64,000 nucleotides of DNA from Arthrobacter alpinus (GTDB lineage: Bacteria; Actinomycetota; Actinomycetes; Actinomycetales; Micrococcaceae). This document shows positions 8,596 through 16,542 of the stretch, piece by piece (the first letter of the stretch is position 1; the number at the start of each line of letters is the position of its first letter). The stretch lies in NCBI RefSeq assembly GCF_900105965.1, contig NZ_FNTV01000001.1, positions 1,240,001-1,304,000 on the forward strand, read 5' to 3'. A model generated the notes under the pieces. It saw nothing but the letters and a program-made list of their open reading frames with translations, was not told the origin of the DNA and made no database searches. The position numbers and the translations under genes were made by a program.

Positions 8596-10212
8596 TTAGT
8601 TGCTCTTGGGGGAACGGGTGGCGGGGTCCTGGGGAAGGTGCAGTACGGCCGGCAAGCCGGAATCCACCGCACGGCGGAAAGCGGCGGCAAAGTCCTCAGC
8701 GCTTTCCACGCGCTCGCCGTATCCGCCGTAGGAGCGGGCCAGGGCGGCGAAATCGGGGTTCGTCATGTGTGTTCCCGAGGGGCGGCCCGGGTAGTGGTTT
8801 TCCTGGTGTTCCCGAATCGTGGCGAAGATGCCGTTGTCCACCACCAGTGCGATGAACGGGGCGTCGTAGGCCATGGCCGTGGCAATCTCCTGGCCGTTCA
8901 TCATGAAGCAGCCATCTCCTGCCACGGAGATGACCTGCCGGCCGGGGAAGGCGAGCGAGGCGGCCACGGCTGCCGGGATTCCCATGCCCATGGCGCCGTT
9001 GCGGGGGGCCGCCAGCGAATTTGCACTGTTGTGCTGCAGGTAGCGGGCGGGCCAGAGTGTGTGGTTGCCGGCGCCGAAGGTGAGGACGGCGTCGTCGTTC
9101 ATCTCCTGCTTGAGTATTTCCATGACCACGCCAAGGTCCACACCGGTTCCGCCGTCGGGGTGGGCGGTGGCGAACTTCAGCTGATCCGCACGTGCTCCGG
9201 AGAACCACCCGGCCGTGCTGTCCACGGCCGGGTCAGTCGCGGCCAGGGCCAGCGAGAATGCGGAGACGTCCGCGACGATGTGCTGGTCCAGCCGGCCAAA
9301 GTGGCCCAGGAGGTCCGTGTCCGAGTTGGCCACGACAGTTTCAGCGGTGAGTCCGCGCGAATAACCGTCTGAGAGGACGTCGCTGCGGACGCTTCCAATG
9401 AACAGCAGCAGGTCCGCGGCATCCAATCGGGCGGCGTTGGCGTCGCTGCGCCCATAGCCGAGGTAGCCGGCGTAGGCGTCGGAGCTGTGCGGGACGGCGT
9501 CGTAGGCCCGGAAATCGGCAAGGATCGGGATGCCGTGGCCTGCGGCCCAGCCAGCCAAAGCCGCCCCGGACTTCTGTGTCCAGCCTTCCCCGCCCACCAC
9601 TATCAACGGCTTGGAGGCAGAGGCGAGGCGGGACTGCAGTTCGGCCAGGGCCGGTGCGGCTGGAGCAGTGCGCGAGACCGGCCGCGGTTCCACGGTGGCC
9701 GCGGCAATGGCATGGACCAGTACGTCTTCGGGGAGGCCAATCACCACGGGGCCGGGGCGTCCGCTCAAGGCGGTGAAGATGGCATCGTCCACCACCCGGG
9801 CGGCGGAGGCGGCGTCGTCGAGCGTGACCACCTTTTTTGCGGTGCTGCCAAACCAGGCGTTGATGTCGAATTCCTGGAAAGACTCGCGCCCGCGGTCAGC
9901 GACCGGGATGAGGCCAACGAACATGATCAGGGGAGTGGCATCCTGGTAGGCGGTATGGATGGCGATAAAGGCGTTGGCTGCGCCTGGGCCGCGCGTCACC
10001 ATGGCAATGCCGGGCAACTCCGTGAGCCGGCCCTCGGCCAATGCCATGAATCCGGCGCCGCCTTCCTGGCGGGTCACCACGGTTTCAATGGAGGAATCGT
10101 GGAGTCCGTCAAGGACGTCCAGGTAGCTTTCACCCGGGACGCCGTAGACGCGTTTGACGCCGGCACGCTCAAGCTGGGCGACGATCAGGTGGCCTGCGGT
10201 AGTGGTGCTCAC
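8596..10212 (-). CDS. Thiamine diphosphate-dependent decarboxylase/acetolactate synthase-like enzyme (AruI-like)
   Basis: The 538-residue protein has the three domains of the acetolactate synthase superfamily. The N-terminal pyrimidine-binding domain has GVPGESYLDVLDGL, and TRQEGGAGFMA carries the conserved Glu that activates the cofactor. The C-terminal domain carries the ThDP motif from GDGCFMMNG to VVDNG. The start is a GTG at 10212 overlapping the stop of the upstream transporter (GTGA); the long open frame beyond it is out-of-frame transporter sequence. With an aminotransferase and an aldehyde dehydrogenase in the operon, decarboxylation of a 2-oxo acid to an aldehyde, as by the 2-ketoarginine decarboxylase AruI, fits better than branched-chain amino acid synthesis. 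No small regulatory subunit gene is present. Substrate is unproven. Confidence 0.8.
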   Translation of the reverse strand: MSTTTAGHLIVAQLERAGVKRVYGVPGESYLDVLDGLHDSSIETVVTRQEGGAGFMALAEGRLTELPGIAMVTRGPGAANAFIAIHTAYQDATPLIMFVGLIPVADRGRESFQEFDINAWFGSTAKKVVTLDDAASAARVVDDAIFTALSGRPGPVVIGLPEDVLVHAIAAATVEPRPVSRTAPAAPALAELQSRLASASKPLIVVGGEGWTQKSGAALAGWAAGHGIPILADFRAYDAVPHSSDAYAGYLGYGRSDANAARLDAADLLLFIGSVRSDVLSDGYSRGLTAETVVANSDTDLLGHFGRLDQHIVADVSAFSLALAATDPAVDSTAGWFSGARADQLKFATAHPDGGTGVDLGVVMEILKQEMNDDAVLTFGAGNHTLWPARYLQHNSANSLAAPRNGAMGMGIPAAVAASLAFPGRQVISVAGDGCFMMNGQEIATAMAYDAPFIALVVDNGIFATIREHQENHYPGRPSGTHMTNPDFAALARSYGGYGERVESAEDFAAAFRRAVDSGLPAVLHLPQDPATRSPKSN

Positions 10213-11534
10213 AGCTTCATTCCTTCTTCCTTGATGCTCAGTCCCGGCAGGAAGATGCCGGACAGAGCCGTTAATATTGAGACGACGACCAGGATGGCGG
10301 CGCCGGGCCAAAACGAGTTGCCATTGGCGGCCACCAGGGCGGTTGCAATCAACGGTACGAAGCCGGAGATGACGCCGGCCGTGTTTGAGGTGATGGCGAC
10401 ACCCGTGTACCGGACCTTGGTTGCAAACAGGGACGTCAGTGCCGCGCCGGAGACAGCGTACGGAACTGAGAGCACGGCAACACCGACCGTCATTCCGGCG
10501 ATTACCAGTGCCGGGATGCGGCTGTCGATGGCCAGGAAGACGGGGACTGCCACCAGGGCTGAGGCGATGCCGCCCCAGAGGATGACCTTGCTGGGACCGA
10601 ACTTTTCGCCCATGCGGCCGGCCCAGATGAGCGCCCCGATCTCCAGAACGGCGGCCAGCAGGGTGCCCATGAGCAGCAGGCCGTACGACAGGTGCAGCAC
10701 CTTGGTGCCGTAAAAGACCACGAAACTGGTAATGAGGTAGAAGCCGCCGATGCCGAGCAGGGCCGAGCACATGCCAACCAGGATTTGGCGCCAGCTGTTT
10801 TTCAGCACGCCGCGGATGGGTGCATGTTCGGTTTCCCCGGATTCCATGAGGGCCGCAAATTCGGGTGATTCGCTGAGGCGGCCACGGATCCACAGTGAAA
10901 TTGCCAGCAGCGGAATGGCGGCGATGAATGGAATGCGCCAGCCCCAGGCGTCGAAGTCATCCTGTCCCACCAGGTACAGCATGCCGAAGAAGCCGCCGGA
11001 GGAAAGGATGGTGCCGATGGGGGAACCAATCTGCGGCAAGGCCGCGTAACGGGCCCGCTTGGAGACCGGTGCGTTTTCGACGGCGATGATGACCGCGCCG
11101 CTCCACTCCCCGCCAACAGCGAGGCCTTGGATGATGCGCAGGGCCACCAAGAGTATGGGAGCTGCCAGACCAATGCTCATGTAGTTTGGCAGCAGTCCGA
11201 TCAGGCCCGTAACAATGCCGATGCCGACTATTGTCACCATGAGGATTTTCTTACGGCCCACCTTGTCTCCGAGGGCGCCGAAGATGAAGCCACCGATGGG
11301 GCGTGCCACAAAGCCAACGGCCAGCGTTGCAAACGAGCCCATGGCCGCAATGAACGGATCATGCGAGACAAAGAACTGGGCGTTGAACACGAGAGCCGCG
11401 GCGGTGGTGAAGAGGAAAAAGTCGTACCACTCCAAGGCTGTCCCCACGAGGGCGGCCAGTGCCACCTTGCGCGTGACACTTTCATCTATTGCGGGCGATG
11501 CAGCAGGCTGGTGCGTGCTGGCTCTTGTTGCCAT
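10209..11534 (-). CDS. MFS transporter of the metabolite:H+ symporter (MHS) family
   Basis: This 441-residue polytopic membrane protein starts with ALVGTALEWYDFFLF, characteristic of MHS transporters (ProP, ShiA, KgtP relatives). It has GALGDKVGRKK in the first cytoplasmic loop and RIIQGLAVGGEWSGAV in helix 4. About twelve hydrophobic segments are apparent. It is the first gene of the minus-strand operon and probably imports the compound the operon degrades. MHS members take organic acids, betaines or aromatic acids, so substrate class remains open. A second, clearly different MHS gene sits on the other side of the PucR regulator at 13137. Confidence 0.88.
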   Translation of the reverse strand: MATRASTHQPAASPAIDESVTRKVALAALVGTALEWYDFFLFTTAAALVFNAQFFVSHDPFIAAMGSFATLAVGFVARPIGGFIFGALGDKVGRKKILMVTIVGIGIVTGLIGLLPNYMSIGLAAPILLVALRIIQGLAVGGEWSGAVIIAVENAPVSKRARYAALPQIGSPIGTILSSGGFFGMLYLVGQDDFDAWGWRIPFIAAIPLLAISLWIRGRLSESPEFAALMESGETEHAPIRGVLKNSWRQILVGMCSALLGIGGFYLITSFVVFYGTKVLHLSYGLLLMGTLLAAVLEIGALIWAGRMGEKFGPSKVILWGGIASALVAVPVFLAIDSRIPALVIAGMTVGVAVLSVPYAVSGAALTSLFATKVRYTGVAITSNTAGVISGFVPLIATALVAANGNSFWPGAAILVVVSILTALSGIFLPGLSIKEEGMKL

Positions 11535-11681
11535 GATTGGGTACTCCGATGGAATCTAGACGAGCTTGGGGGCCATATTAGCGGTGCGGGTGTGTGATTG
11601 GGATCACCGCAGCTTTGATTCCATTTTGTCAGGAGATTTCCCCAAATGTACTGGGTCAGTGCCACGGGTTTAGGCACAGTT

Positions 11682-11699
11682 ATTGTGTGATTTCACAAT
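11682..11699. promoter_or_regulatory. Inverted repeat in the divergent MHS/PucR promoter region, candidate operator
   Basis: The 265-base gap between the divergent starts at 11534 and 11800 holds a perfect dyad: ATTGTG, six bases, CACAAT. It sits about 100 bases upstream of the pucR-like start and about 150 upstream of the transporter start. The size fits a dimeric regulator. Either autoregulation by the adjacent PucR protein or a CRP-type site (TGTG-N6-CACA resembles one, but the spacing is short) could explain it. I assign no -10/-35 elements. Confidence 0.35.
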
Positions 11700-11799
11700 T
11701 AGTTGCCCGTCAGGCTGTTTTGGGGCTCGGACGGCCACATCGGAGGGGCGGGCATGTCCAAGCATTTGCCGTGCGGTCAGCAGCGGATAAGGTGGGCGA

Positions 11800-12960
11800 A
11801 TGCACAACTTCATGGATGCGGGCAGCAGCGACAGGTGGAATTCGATCGTCAAGGATTTGGGCGACCGCATTGACGGGCTGGCCGAGCGGTTCCTGACCCG
11901 GGTGTCCAACGTGCCCAGCTATGCCACAGAAATGGTCGATCCGGCTGACGTGCGCAAAACAGCCCTGGAGTCCCTGCACCTGTTGGCTCAGAGCCTGGTG
12001 GACGGAACGGCCGGCCCGGAGCTCCTTGACTACGCGTCGGCGTTGGGTGAAAAGCGGGCGAGGCAGGGAATTCCTCCGGAGTCACTCATCACGGCGATCA
12101 GGCTTGACTTCAGTGTTGTGTGGACAGATCTCCTCGAGCACTGCGGCCCCGAAGATGCCGTCTTGCTGGCTGGGCAGGTCGAGCATGTTTGGCGCGTGGT
12201 GGACGAATACGCCACTCAAACCCATATGAGCTACCTTGCTGAACGGGTCCGCATGGCCCAGGAGGAGTCGAACTTCCGGCAGGAGTTCATTGCCAAGCTG
12301 TTCGGCCCGGCCGGCCAGACCGTCGACGTGATTGCTCGGGCAGCATCTGCCTTGGAAGTGGACCCGGACGGGGAATTTGAGATCGCAGCGGCAACGGGGC
12401 CGGCGGCACGTGCGCTTCAAAAGGAAGTGTCGGGGTTCCGGGTAAAGGGCCCCTTCATGTATCAGGGCGGCAATGTCACGTTCATGTTCTGGCAGCCGTT
12501 CAGCCGAACCCACCCCCGGGGCCGGCCATCTGACACTGGGGCAGGCTCGCCGGTGACTGCTTGTGGATTGGTGCAAGGCGTGTCGGGACTGCGGTCCCTT
12601 GTGGCGGCCGCGGCAACGGCTGCAGCGCTGGCGCAATTGCTGACCGATGAGGACGCGGCGCCCCTGACCATTGAAACCGGATGGCGCCGCCTGGCGCGCG
12701 AAAAGCTTCGGGATGCGGGCCTTGACCTGGAGCGCGAACTTGATGCACTGCTTGCGCAATGCCGGGAGGGGGAGCGGGCGCGGATGGAGGAGACGGTAAG
12801 GGCGTTTCTGCAAACGGGGAGCGTCGCAGAGACAGCCGCCGGGTTGTTTTGCCACCGCAACACCATCCTGAACCGTTTGGCACGGTTCAGGGAAGTCACT
12901 GGTTTTGACTTGGTGATTCCCGCGCAAGCGGCAAGGGTGGCCATCGCCTGGCCGAATTGA
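11800..12960 (+). CDS. PucR/CdaR-type transcriptional regulator
   Basis: The 386-residue protein ends with the PucR-type helix-turn-helix: VRAFLQTGSVAETA, then FCHRNTILNRLARF, a conserved recognition-helix segment in this family. The N-terminal 200 residues are mainly helical, with no recognisable catalytic motif, and presumably sense the effector. PucR-family proteins usually activate adjacent catabolic operons in response to substrate. This gene is divergent from the six-gene operon ending at 2888 and lies 176 bases upstream of the plus-strand MHS/RidA/RraA operon, so it could control both. The start is the ATG at 11800, preceded by AAGGTGG. Confidence 0.85.
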   Translation: MHNFMDAGSSDRWNSIVKDLGDRIDGLAERFLTRVSNVPSYATEMVDPADVRKTALESLHLLAQSLVDGTAGPELLDYASALGEKRARQGIPPESLITAIRLDFSVVWTDLLEHCGPEDAVLLAGQVEHVWRVVDEYATQTHMSYLAERVRMAQEESNFRQEFIAKLFGPAGQTVDVIARAASALEVDPDGEFEIAAATGPAARALQKEVSGFRVKGPFMYQGGNVTFMFWQPFSRTHPRGRPSDTGAGSPVTACGLVQGVSGLRSLVAAAATAAALAQLLTDEDAAPLTIETGWRRLAREKLRDAGLDLERELDALLAQCREGERARMEETVRAFLQTGSVAETAAGLFCHRNTILNRLARFREVTGFDLVIPAQAARVAIAWPN

Positions 12961-12999
12961 CTCGTTAGTCAACGTTTAGCGGGGTGCGGCGGGCGAAAT

Positions 13000-13013
13000 T
13001 GGGCACATGCCCA
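13000..13013. promoter_or_regulatory. Short palindrome upstream of the second MHS operon
   Basis: The 176-base gap between the PucR gene and the MHS gene at 13137 contains TGGGCA, two bases, TGCCCA, a perfect dyad. It could be an operator for the downstream operon or part of a weak terminator for the regulator gene. A 14-base GC-rich dyad can arise by chance, so confidence is low. No other clear element is visible in the gap. Confidence 0.2.
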
Positions 13014-13136
13014 GTGTCTGGCGACAAAACCGGTGGCATCCGCCATTGAATTGTGATTGAGGACACACCAGAGTTGAGGGCAGGCGGTGACTCCACCGCA
13101 GAATTGTTCCCCTACCCCAATTGTTGGAGAGCTTCC

Positions 13137-14513
13137 ATGCCCAATTTTCCAGATTCCGGCGGTGCGGTGTCACCAGGTCCGGTGACCAAGATGCGAAAGA
13201 TCGCCGTGGCCAGCGTGATCGGCACCACCGTGGAGTGGTACGACTTGTTCCTTTTCGCCACCGCCTCGGCGCTCGTGTTCAACAAGATCTTCTTCCCCAG
13301 CTTTGATCCCCTCGTTGGCACCATGCTGGCTTTCGGCACATTTGCCGCCGCCTACGTGGCCCGGATCATCGGAGCAGCACTGTTCGGCCACTTCGGAGAC
13401 CGCATGGGGCGCAAGTCCATGCTCCTGACGTCACTGCTGACGATGGGGGCCGCCACCTTTGCCATTGGTCTCCTCCCCGACTACGGCACAATCGGAATCG
13501 CAGCCCCCATCCTCTTGCTGGTGCTGCGAGTCGTTCAGGGTCTTGCCCTCGGCGGGGAATGGGGTGGTGCCGTGTTGATGGTGGTGGAACACGCGCCCAA
13601 GGAAAAGCGCGGGTTCTATGGATCGCTGGTCCAGATCGGCGTTCCCGGTGGAACCTTGATTGCCAACCTGGTCTTCTTGCTCGTTGCCGGGGTCATGCCA
13701 GAGGAAGCGCTGCTTTCCTGGGGCTGGCGAATTCCCTTCCTTGTGAGTGTGCTGCTGGTTGCCGTGGGACTTTACATCCGGCTCTCCCTTGAGGAAACGC
13801 CGTCTTTCCAGGCCGTCAAGGATGCTGGCGCCAAGGCCAAAATCCCACTCTTCGATTTGCTGCGCAAGTACTGGAAGCAGGTTATTCTCGGCGCCCTGGC
13901 CACCGTGTCGACGGGTACTGCATTCAACATCCTTGTTGCATTTGGCTTGACCTATGGAAAGACCGAGCTGGATTTTCACACGCACACCATGTTGTTGGCT
14001 GTGCTTGTCGCCTGCGTGGTTGGCCTCGTGATGCTGCCGGTGTTCGGCCGGCTGTCTGACAAATTTGGTCGCAAGCCGGTGATCATCGGCGGATTGCTTG
14101 CTGAGATTGTCTTCGCGTTCCCGCTGTTTTGGCTCATGGACACCCGCACCGTTGCCGGACTGCTCCTTGGCTACGTCCTCATGATGACGGCATTCTGCGC
14201 CAACTACGGACCCATAGCGACGTTCCTGGCCGAGCTGTTTGGCCCACGAGTCAGGTACTCCGGGCTGTCAGTGGCGTACATGCTGGCGGGACTTCTGGGC
14301 AGTGCCATTACGCCCGTTGTCACCACGGCACTGCTCAACGCGACAGGCGAGGGGTCATCCGTTGCCTGGTTCCTCATCGGCTCGGCGCTCGTGTCCCTGG
14401 TGGCACTTCTCCTGCTGACTGAGACGCTGCGAAAGAACATCAATGTGGTTGACGACGACGGCGCCAAAGCCACCACCAGCCTGCCGTCCGAAGCACAAGG
14501 GGTGAAAGTATGA
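13137..14513 (+). CDS. MFS transporter of the metabolite:H+ symporter (MHS) family
   Basis: This 458-residue membrane protein has VIGTTVEWYDLFLFATA in helix 1, GHFGDRMGRKSML in the first cytoplasmic loop and RVVQGLALGGEWGGAV in helix 4, with about twelve hydrophobic segments. The ATG at 13137 is chosen over the upstream open frame because TTGGAGAG precedes it and conserved sequence follows soon after. It overlaps the next gene by ATGA, so transporter, triple-RidA and RraA genes form a tight operon. It probably imports the acid that the two enzymes process. It is distinct in sequence from the transporter at 10209. Confidence 0.88.
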   Translation: MPNFPDSGGAVSPGPVTKMRKIAVASVIGTTVEWYDLFLFATASALVFNKIFFPSFDPLVGTMLAFGTFAAAYVARIIGAALFGHFGDRMGRKSMLLTSLLTMGAATFAIGLLPDYGTIGIAAPILLLVLRVVQGLALGGEWGGAVLMVVEHAPKEKRGFYGSLVQIGVPGGTLIANLVFLLVAGVMPEEALLSWGWRIPFLVSVLLVAVGLYIRLSLEETPSFQAVKDAGAKAKIPLFDLLRKYWKQVILGALATVSTGTAFNILVAFGLTYGKTELDFHTHTMLLAVLVACVVGLVMLPVFGRLSDKFGRKPVIIGGLLAEIVFAFPLFWLMDTRTVAGLLLGYVLMMTAFCANYGPIATFLAELFGPRVRYSGLSVAYMLAGLLGSAITPVVTTALLNATGEGSSVAWFLIGSALVSLVALLLLTETLRKNINVVDDDGAKATTSLPSEAQGVKV

Positions 14514-15673
14514 TCCGGCGAGTGGGCAGGGGCAACGGCACCTTGCTGACCGCCGGAGCGGCCTCCGAAGCCGTCATCGCCAATGGATTCGTGTTTGTCT
14601 CCGGACAAGTCCCGGACCATGTGACATCCGCGGCGGACCCAAGCGACTTTGGGGTGCAGGTCCGGCAAGCCTTGGCCAACCTTGAACAGACCCTGACGGC
14701 GGCCGGGTCCGGTATGGACCGGGTGGTCAAGGTGACAACCTTCCTCACCGACCCCAGGCTTGCCGACTACAACGTGATCTACGCCGAAGCATTTGGTTCC
14801 ACTTTTCCGGCCCGGACCACTGTCATGGTTGCCGACAGTGACCATGCCATTGAGATCCAATGCATCGCCGTTGCGGGGGATGTGGAGCCCGCCGGGAGCA
14901 TTCGGAGGATCGCCAATGTGGACGGCATGGCACCGGTGCTTGGCCCGTACTCGCAGGCCGTCGTCGCCAACGGCTTCGTCTTTACCTCCGGACAGACGCC
15001 GGCCATCACCAGCATGGCCGACCAGCCGGAGCGCTTCGGTGGAAAAGTGCGCCAAGTGCTGGCCAACCTGGACACTGTCCTGACGGCCGCGGGTTCAAGC
15101 ATGGACCAGCTGGCCAAGGTGACAACGTACTTGACCGACCCGGGGCAATTGCTTGAATACAACGACATTTACGCCGAGACGATTGGTGCGGACCTGCCCG
15201 CGCGAACGTCATGCAGTGTGGATATTTGGGACATTGCCTTGGAAATTGAGTGCATTGCAGCCTTGGATTGTTCATCTCAAGAGGGGACCGCCATCAAGAG
15301 GTTCGCGACTTTCCCGGGACTGGCCGATTCAGTGGGCCCCTTTTCCCAGGCTGTGCTATCCAATGGTTTCATCTTTACAACCGGTCAAATCCCGCTGATT
15401 GGCAGCGTAGATGAGCGGCCGCATGATTTTGCCGGCAGTGTCCGGCAAGTGCTGTTGAACTTGAACACGGTGCTGGAGGGAGCCGGATCCAATCTGGAGT
15501 CGGTGGTCAATGTGACCACCTATCTGACCAGCCTTGATCAGAGGGACGTGTATGAGCGCATCTATGCCGAGGTGTTTGGTGAACAGCTTCCGGCGACGAC
15601 GTCTGTGTGCGTGGGCATCTGGGATTTTACGTTTGAAATCCAGTGCATTGCGGTGGGGGTTGATGAATCGTGA
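14510..15673 (+). CDS. Protein of three tandem RidA (YjgF/YER057c/UK114) domains
   Basis: RidA proteins hydrolyse reactive imines and enamines formed by PLP enzymes and oxidases; usual members are about 125-130 residues and form homotrimers. This 387-residue chain contains three copies. Domain 1 (about 1-122) has FVFVSGQ and FPARTTVMV. Domain 2 (about 128-255) has GPYSQAVVANGF, FTSGQ and LPARTSCSV. Domain 3 (about 258-387) has GPFSQAVLSNGF, FTTGQ and LPATTSVCV. Each ends with a Glu-containing strand (IEIQCIA, IEIECIA, FEIQCIA). The substrate-binding Arg after the Pro-Ala pair is present in domains 1 and 2 but is Thr in domain 3. The gene overlaps the transporter before it (ATGA) and the RraA gene after it (GTGA). 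Confidence 0.9.
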   Translation: MIRRVGRGNGTLLTAGAASEAVIANGFVFVSGQVPDHVTSAADPSDFGVQVRQALANLEQTLTAAGSGMDRVVKVTTFLTDPRLADYNVIYAEAFGSTFPARTTVMVADSDHAIEIQCIAVAGDVEPAGSIRRIANVDGMAPVLGPYSQAVVANGFVFTSGQTPAITSMADQPERFGGKVRQVLANLDTVLTAAGSSMDQLAKVTTYLTDPGQLLEYNDIYAETIGADLPARTSCSVDIWDIALEIECIAALDCSSQEGTAIKRFATFPGLADSVGPFSQAVLSNGFIFTTGQIPLIGSVDERPHDFAGSVRQVLLNLNTVLEGAGSNLESVVNVTTYLTSLDQRDVYERIYAEVFGEQLPATTSVCVGIWDFTFEIQCIAVGVDES

Positions 15674-16299
15674 GCGGAACTGCAGTGTGGGACGCCGAGC
15701 TGCTGACCCGGCTCCAATCCGTCAGCTTTCCGACCATTGGGCATTTTCTGGAGGACGGTTTCCTTGATTCCGGAATCCGTTCCATGCTGGAAAATGTGCA
15801 CTTGGTGGGGCGCGCTGTCACCGTGAGGGTTGCGGGGGCCGACGCTTTTGCAACCAACCGTGGGCTGGCATTGCTGGGTCCTGGTGACGTCCTGGTCATC
15901 GAAACTGGGGGCGACATGAGGCACGCCCCTGTGGGGGCCGTGACAACATGTGCCGCCCAAACTGCCGGCGCCGCGGGCATTGTGGTCGACGGCGTCGTGA
16001 CGGACCTGGTTGAGCTGCGCGAAGCCGGGCTGCCCGTCTTTGCGCGCGGCACCAGCGTGCTCACCACCAAACGACAGGCCGACCCCGGCAGCGCCGTCAA
16101 CGTGCCCGTGGTCTGTGGAGGGGTGAGCGTAAACCCAGGCGATGTGGTCATGGCTGACGACAATGGAGTCCTGGTCCTGACGCCTGAGGCTGCCGCTGCC
16201 ATCGTCGATCGGGCACTCGCCTCTGACGCGGCTGAGCCCGGAATACTGGCACGCATCCGCTCAGGGGAAGCGATAGCAAGCGTACTTCCAGTCGAGTGA
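15670..16299 (+). CDS. RraA-family protein (HMG aldolase/oxaloacetate decarboxylase-like) lacking the usual active-site Arg
   Basis: The 209-residue protein shows the RraA fold pattern: a glycine-rich N-terminal half (GPGDVLVIETGG), a central GAAGIVVDGVVTDL, LPVFARGTS and a C-terminal NPGDVVMADDNGVLVL. In the aldolase/decarboxylase members the central motif ends in Arg-Asp, the Arg binding the substrate carboxylate and the Asp helping hold the metal. Here the Arg is replaced by Thr. The start is a GTG at 15670 overlapping the RidA stop. A metabolic role (aldol cleavage or decarboxylation of an imported acid) fits the operon better than regulation of RNase E, but the missing Arg makes the reaction uncertain. 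Confidence 0.8.
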   Translation: MSGTAVWDAELLTRLQSVSFPTIGHFLEDGFLDSGIRSMLENVHLVGRAVTVRVAGADAFATNRGLALLGPGDVLVIETGGDMRHAPVGAVTTCAAQTAGAAGIVVDGVVTDLVELREAGLPVFARGTSVLTTKRQADPGSAVNVPVVCGGVSVNPGDVVMADDNGVLVLTPEAAAAIVDRALASDAAEPGILARIRSGEAIASVLPVE

Positions 16300-16399
16300 G
16301 AGTTGGCCGTGTGAATCCCTAAGTCGGTATTTTCCTGCCAACGCTCAAGTCATCGAGTGCGCAAACGGAACTGAGGTGGGATTCGCCCCACAAGTCTCA

Positions 16400-16433
16400 A
16401 ATGGCTGTGTTGGCAGCTGCCAACACAGCCATT
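16400..16433. terminator. Perfect 34-base palindrome between convergent genes, probable terminator
   Basis: A 17-base arm (16400-16416, AATGGCTGTGTTGGCAG) is followed directly by its exact reverse complement (16417-16433). It lies in the 243-base gap between the RraA gene and the convergent SDR gene, about 100 bases past the RraA stop. As RNA it would form a long GC-rich hairpin on either strand. Only a short T/A-poor tail follows, so a bidirectional or Rho-assisted terminator is the likely role. A perfect palindrome can also be a protein-binding site. The rest of the gap holds no gene that I can support. Confidence 0.55.
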
Positions 16434-16542
16434 CTTACGTGGGCGAAGCGCTGGTTCAAAAAAACGCCTTGGCGGGGAAAGTCGCGCAAGGAGCATTGGA
16501 TTCCGGGCAGCATCCGCAGGCCGGGTGAGCCCTCCGGCCTGC

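Noticed and set aside
8596-10212. Naming the ThDP enzyme acetolactate synthase IlvB
   Set aside because: No small subunit or other branched-chain genes are near, and the operon carries an aminotransferase and aldehyde dehydrogenase typical of 2-oxoacid decarboxylation.
15670-16299. Naming the RraA-family gene a regulator of ribonuclease E
   Set aside because: Its coupling to a transporter and RidA gene points to metabolism; most RraA relatives outside enterobacteria are aldolases or decarboxylases.
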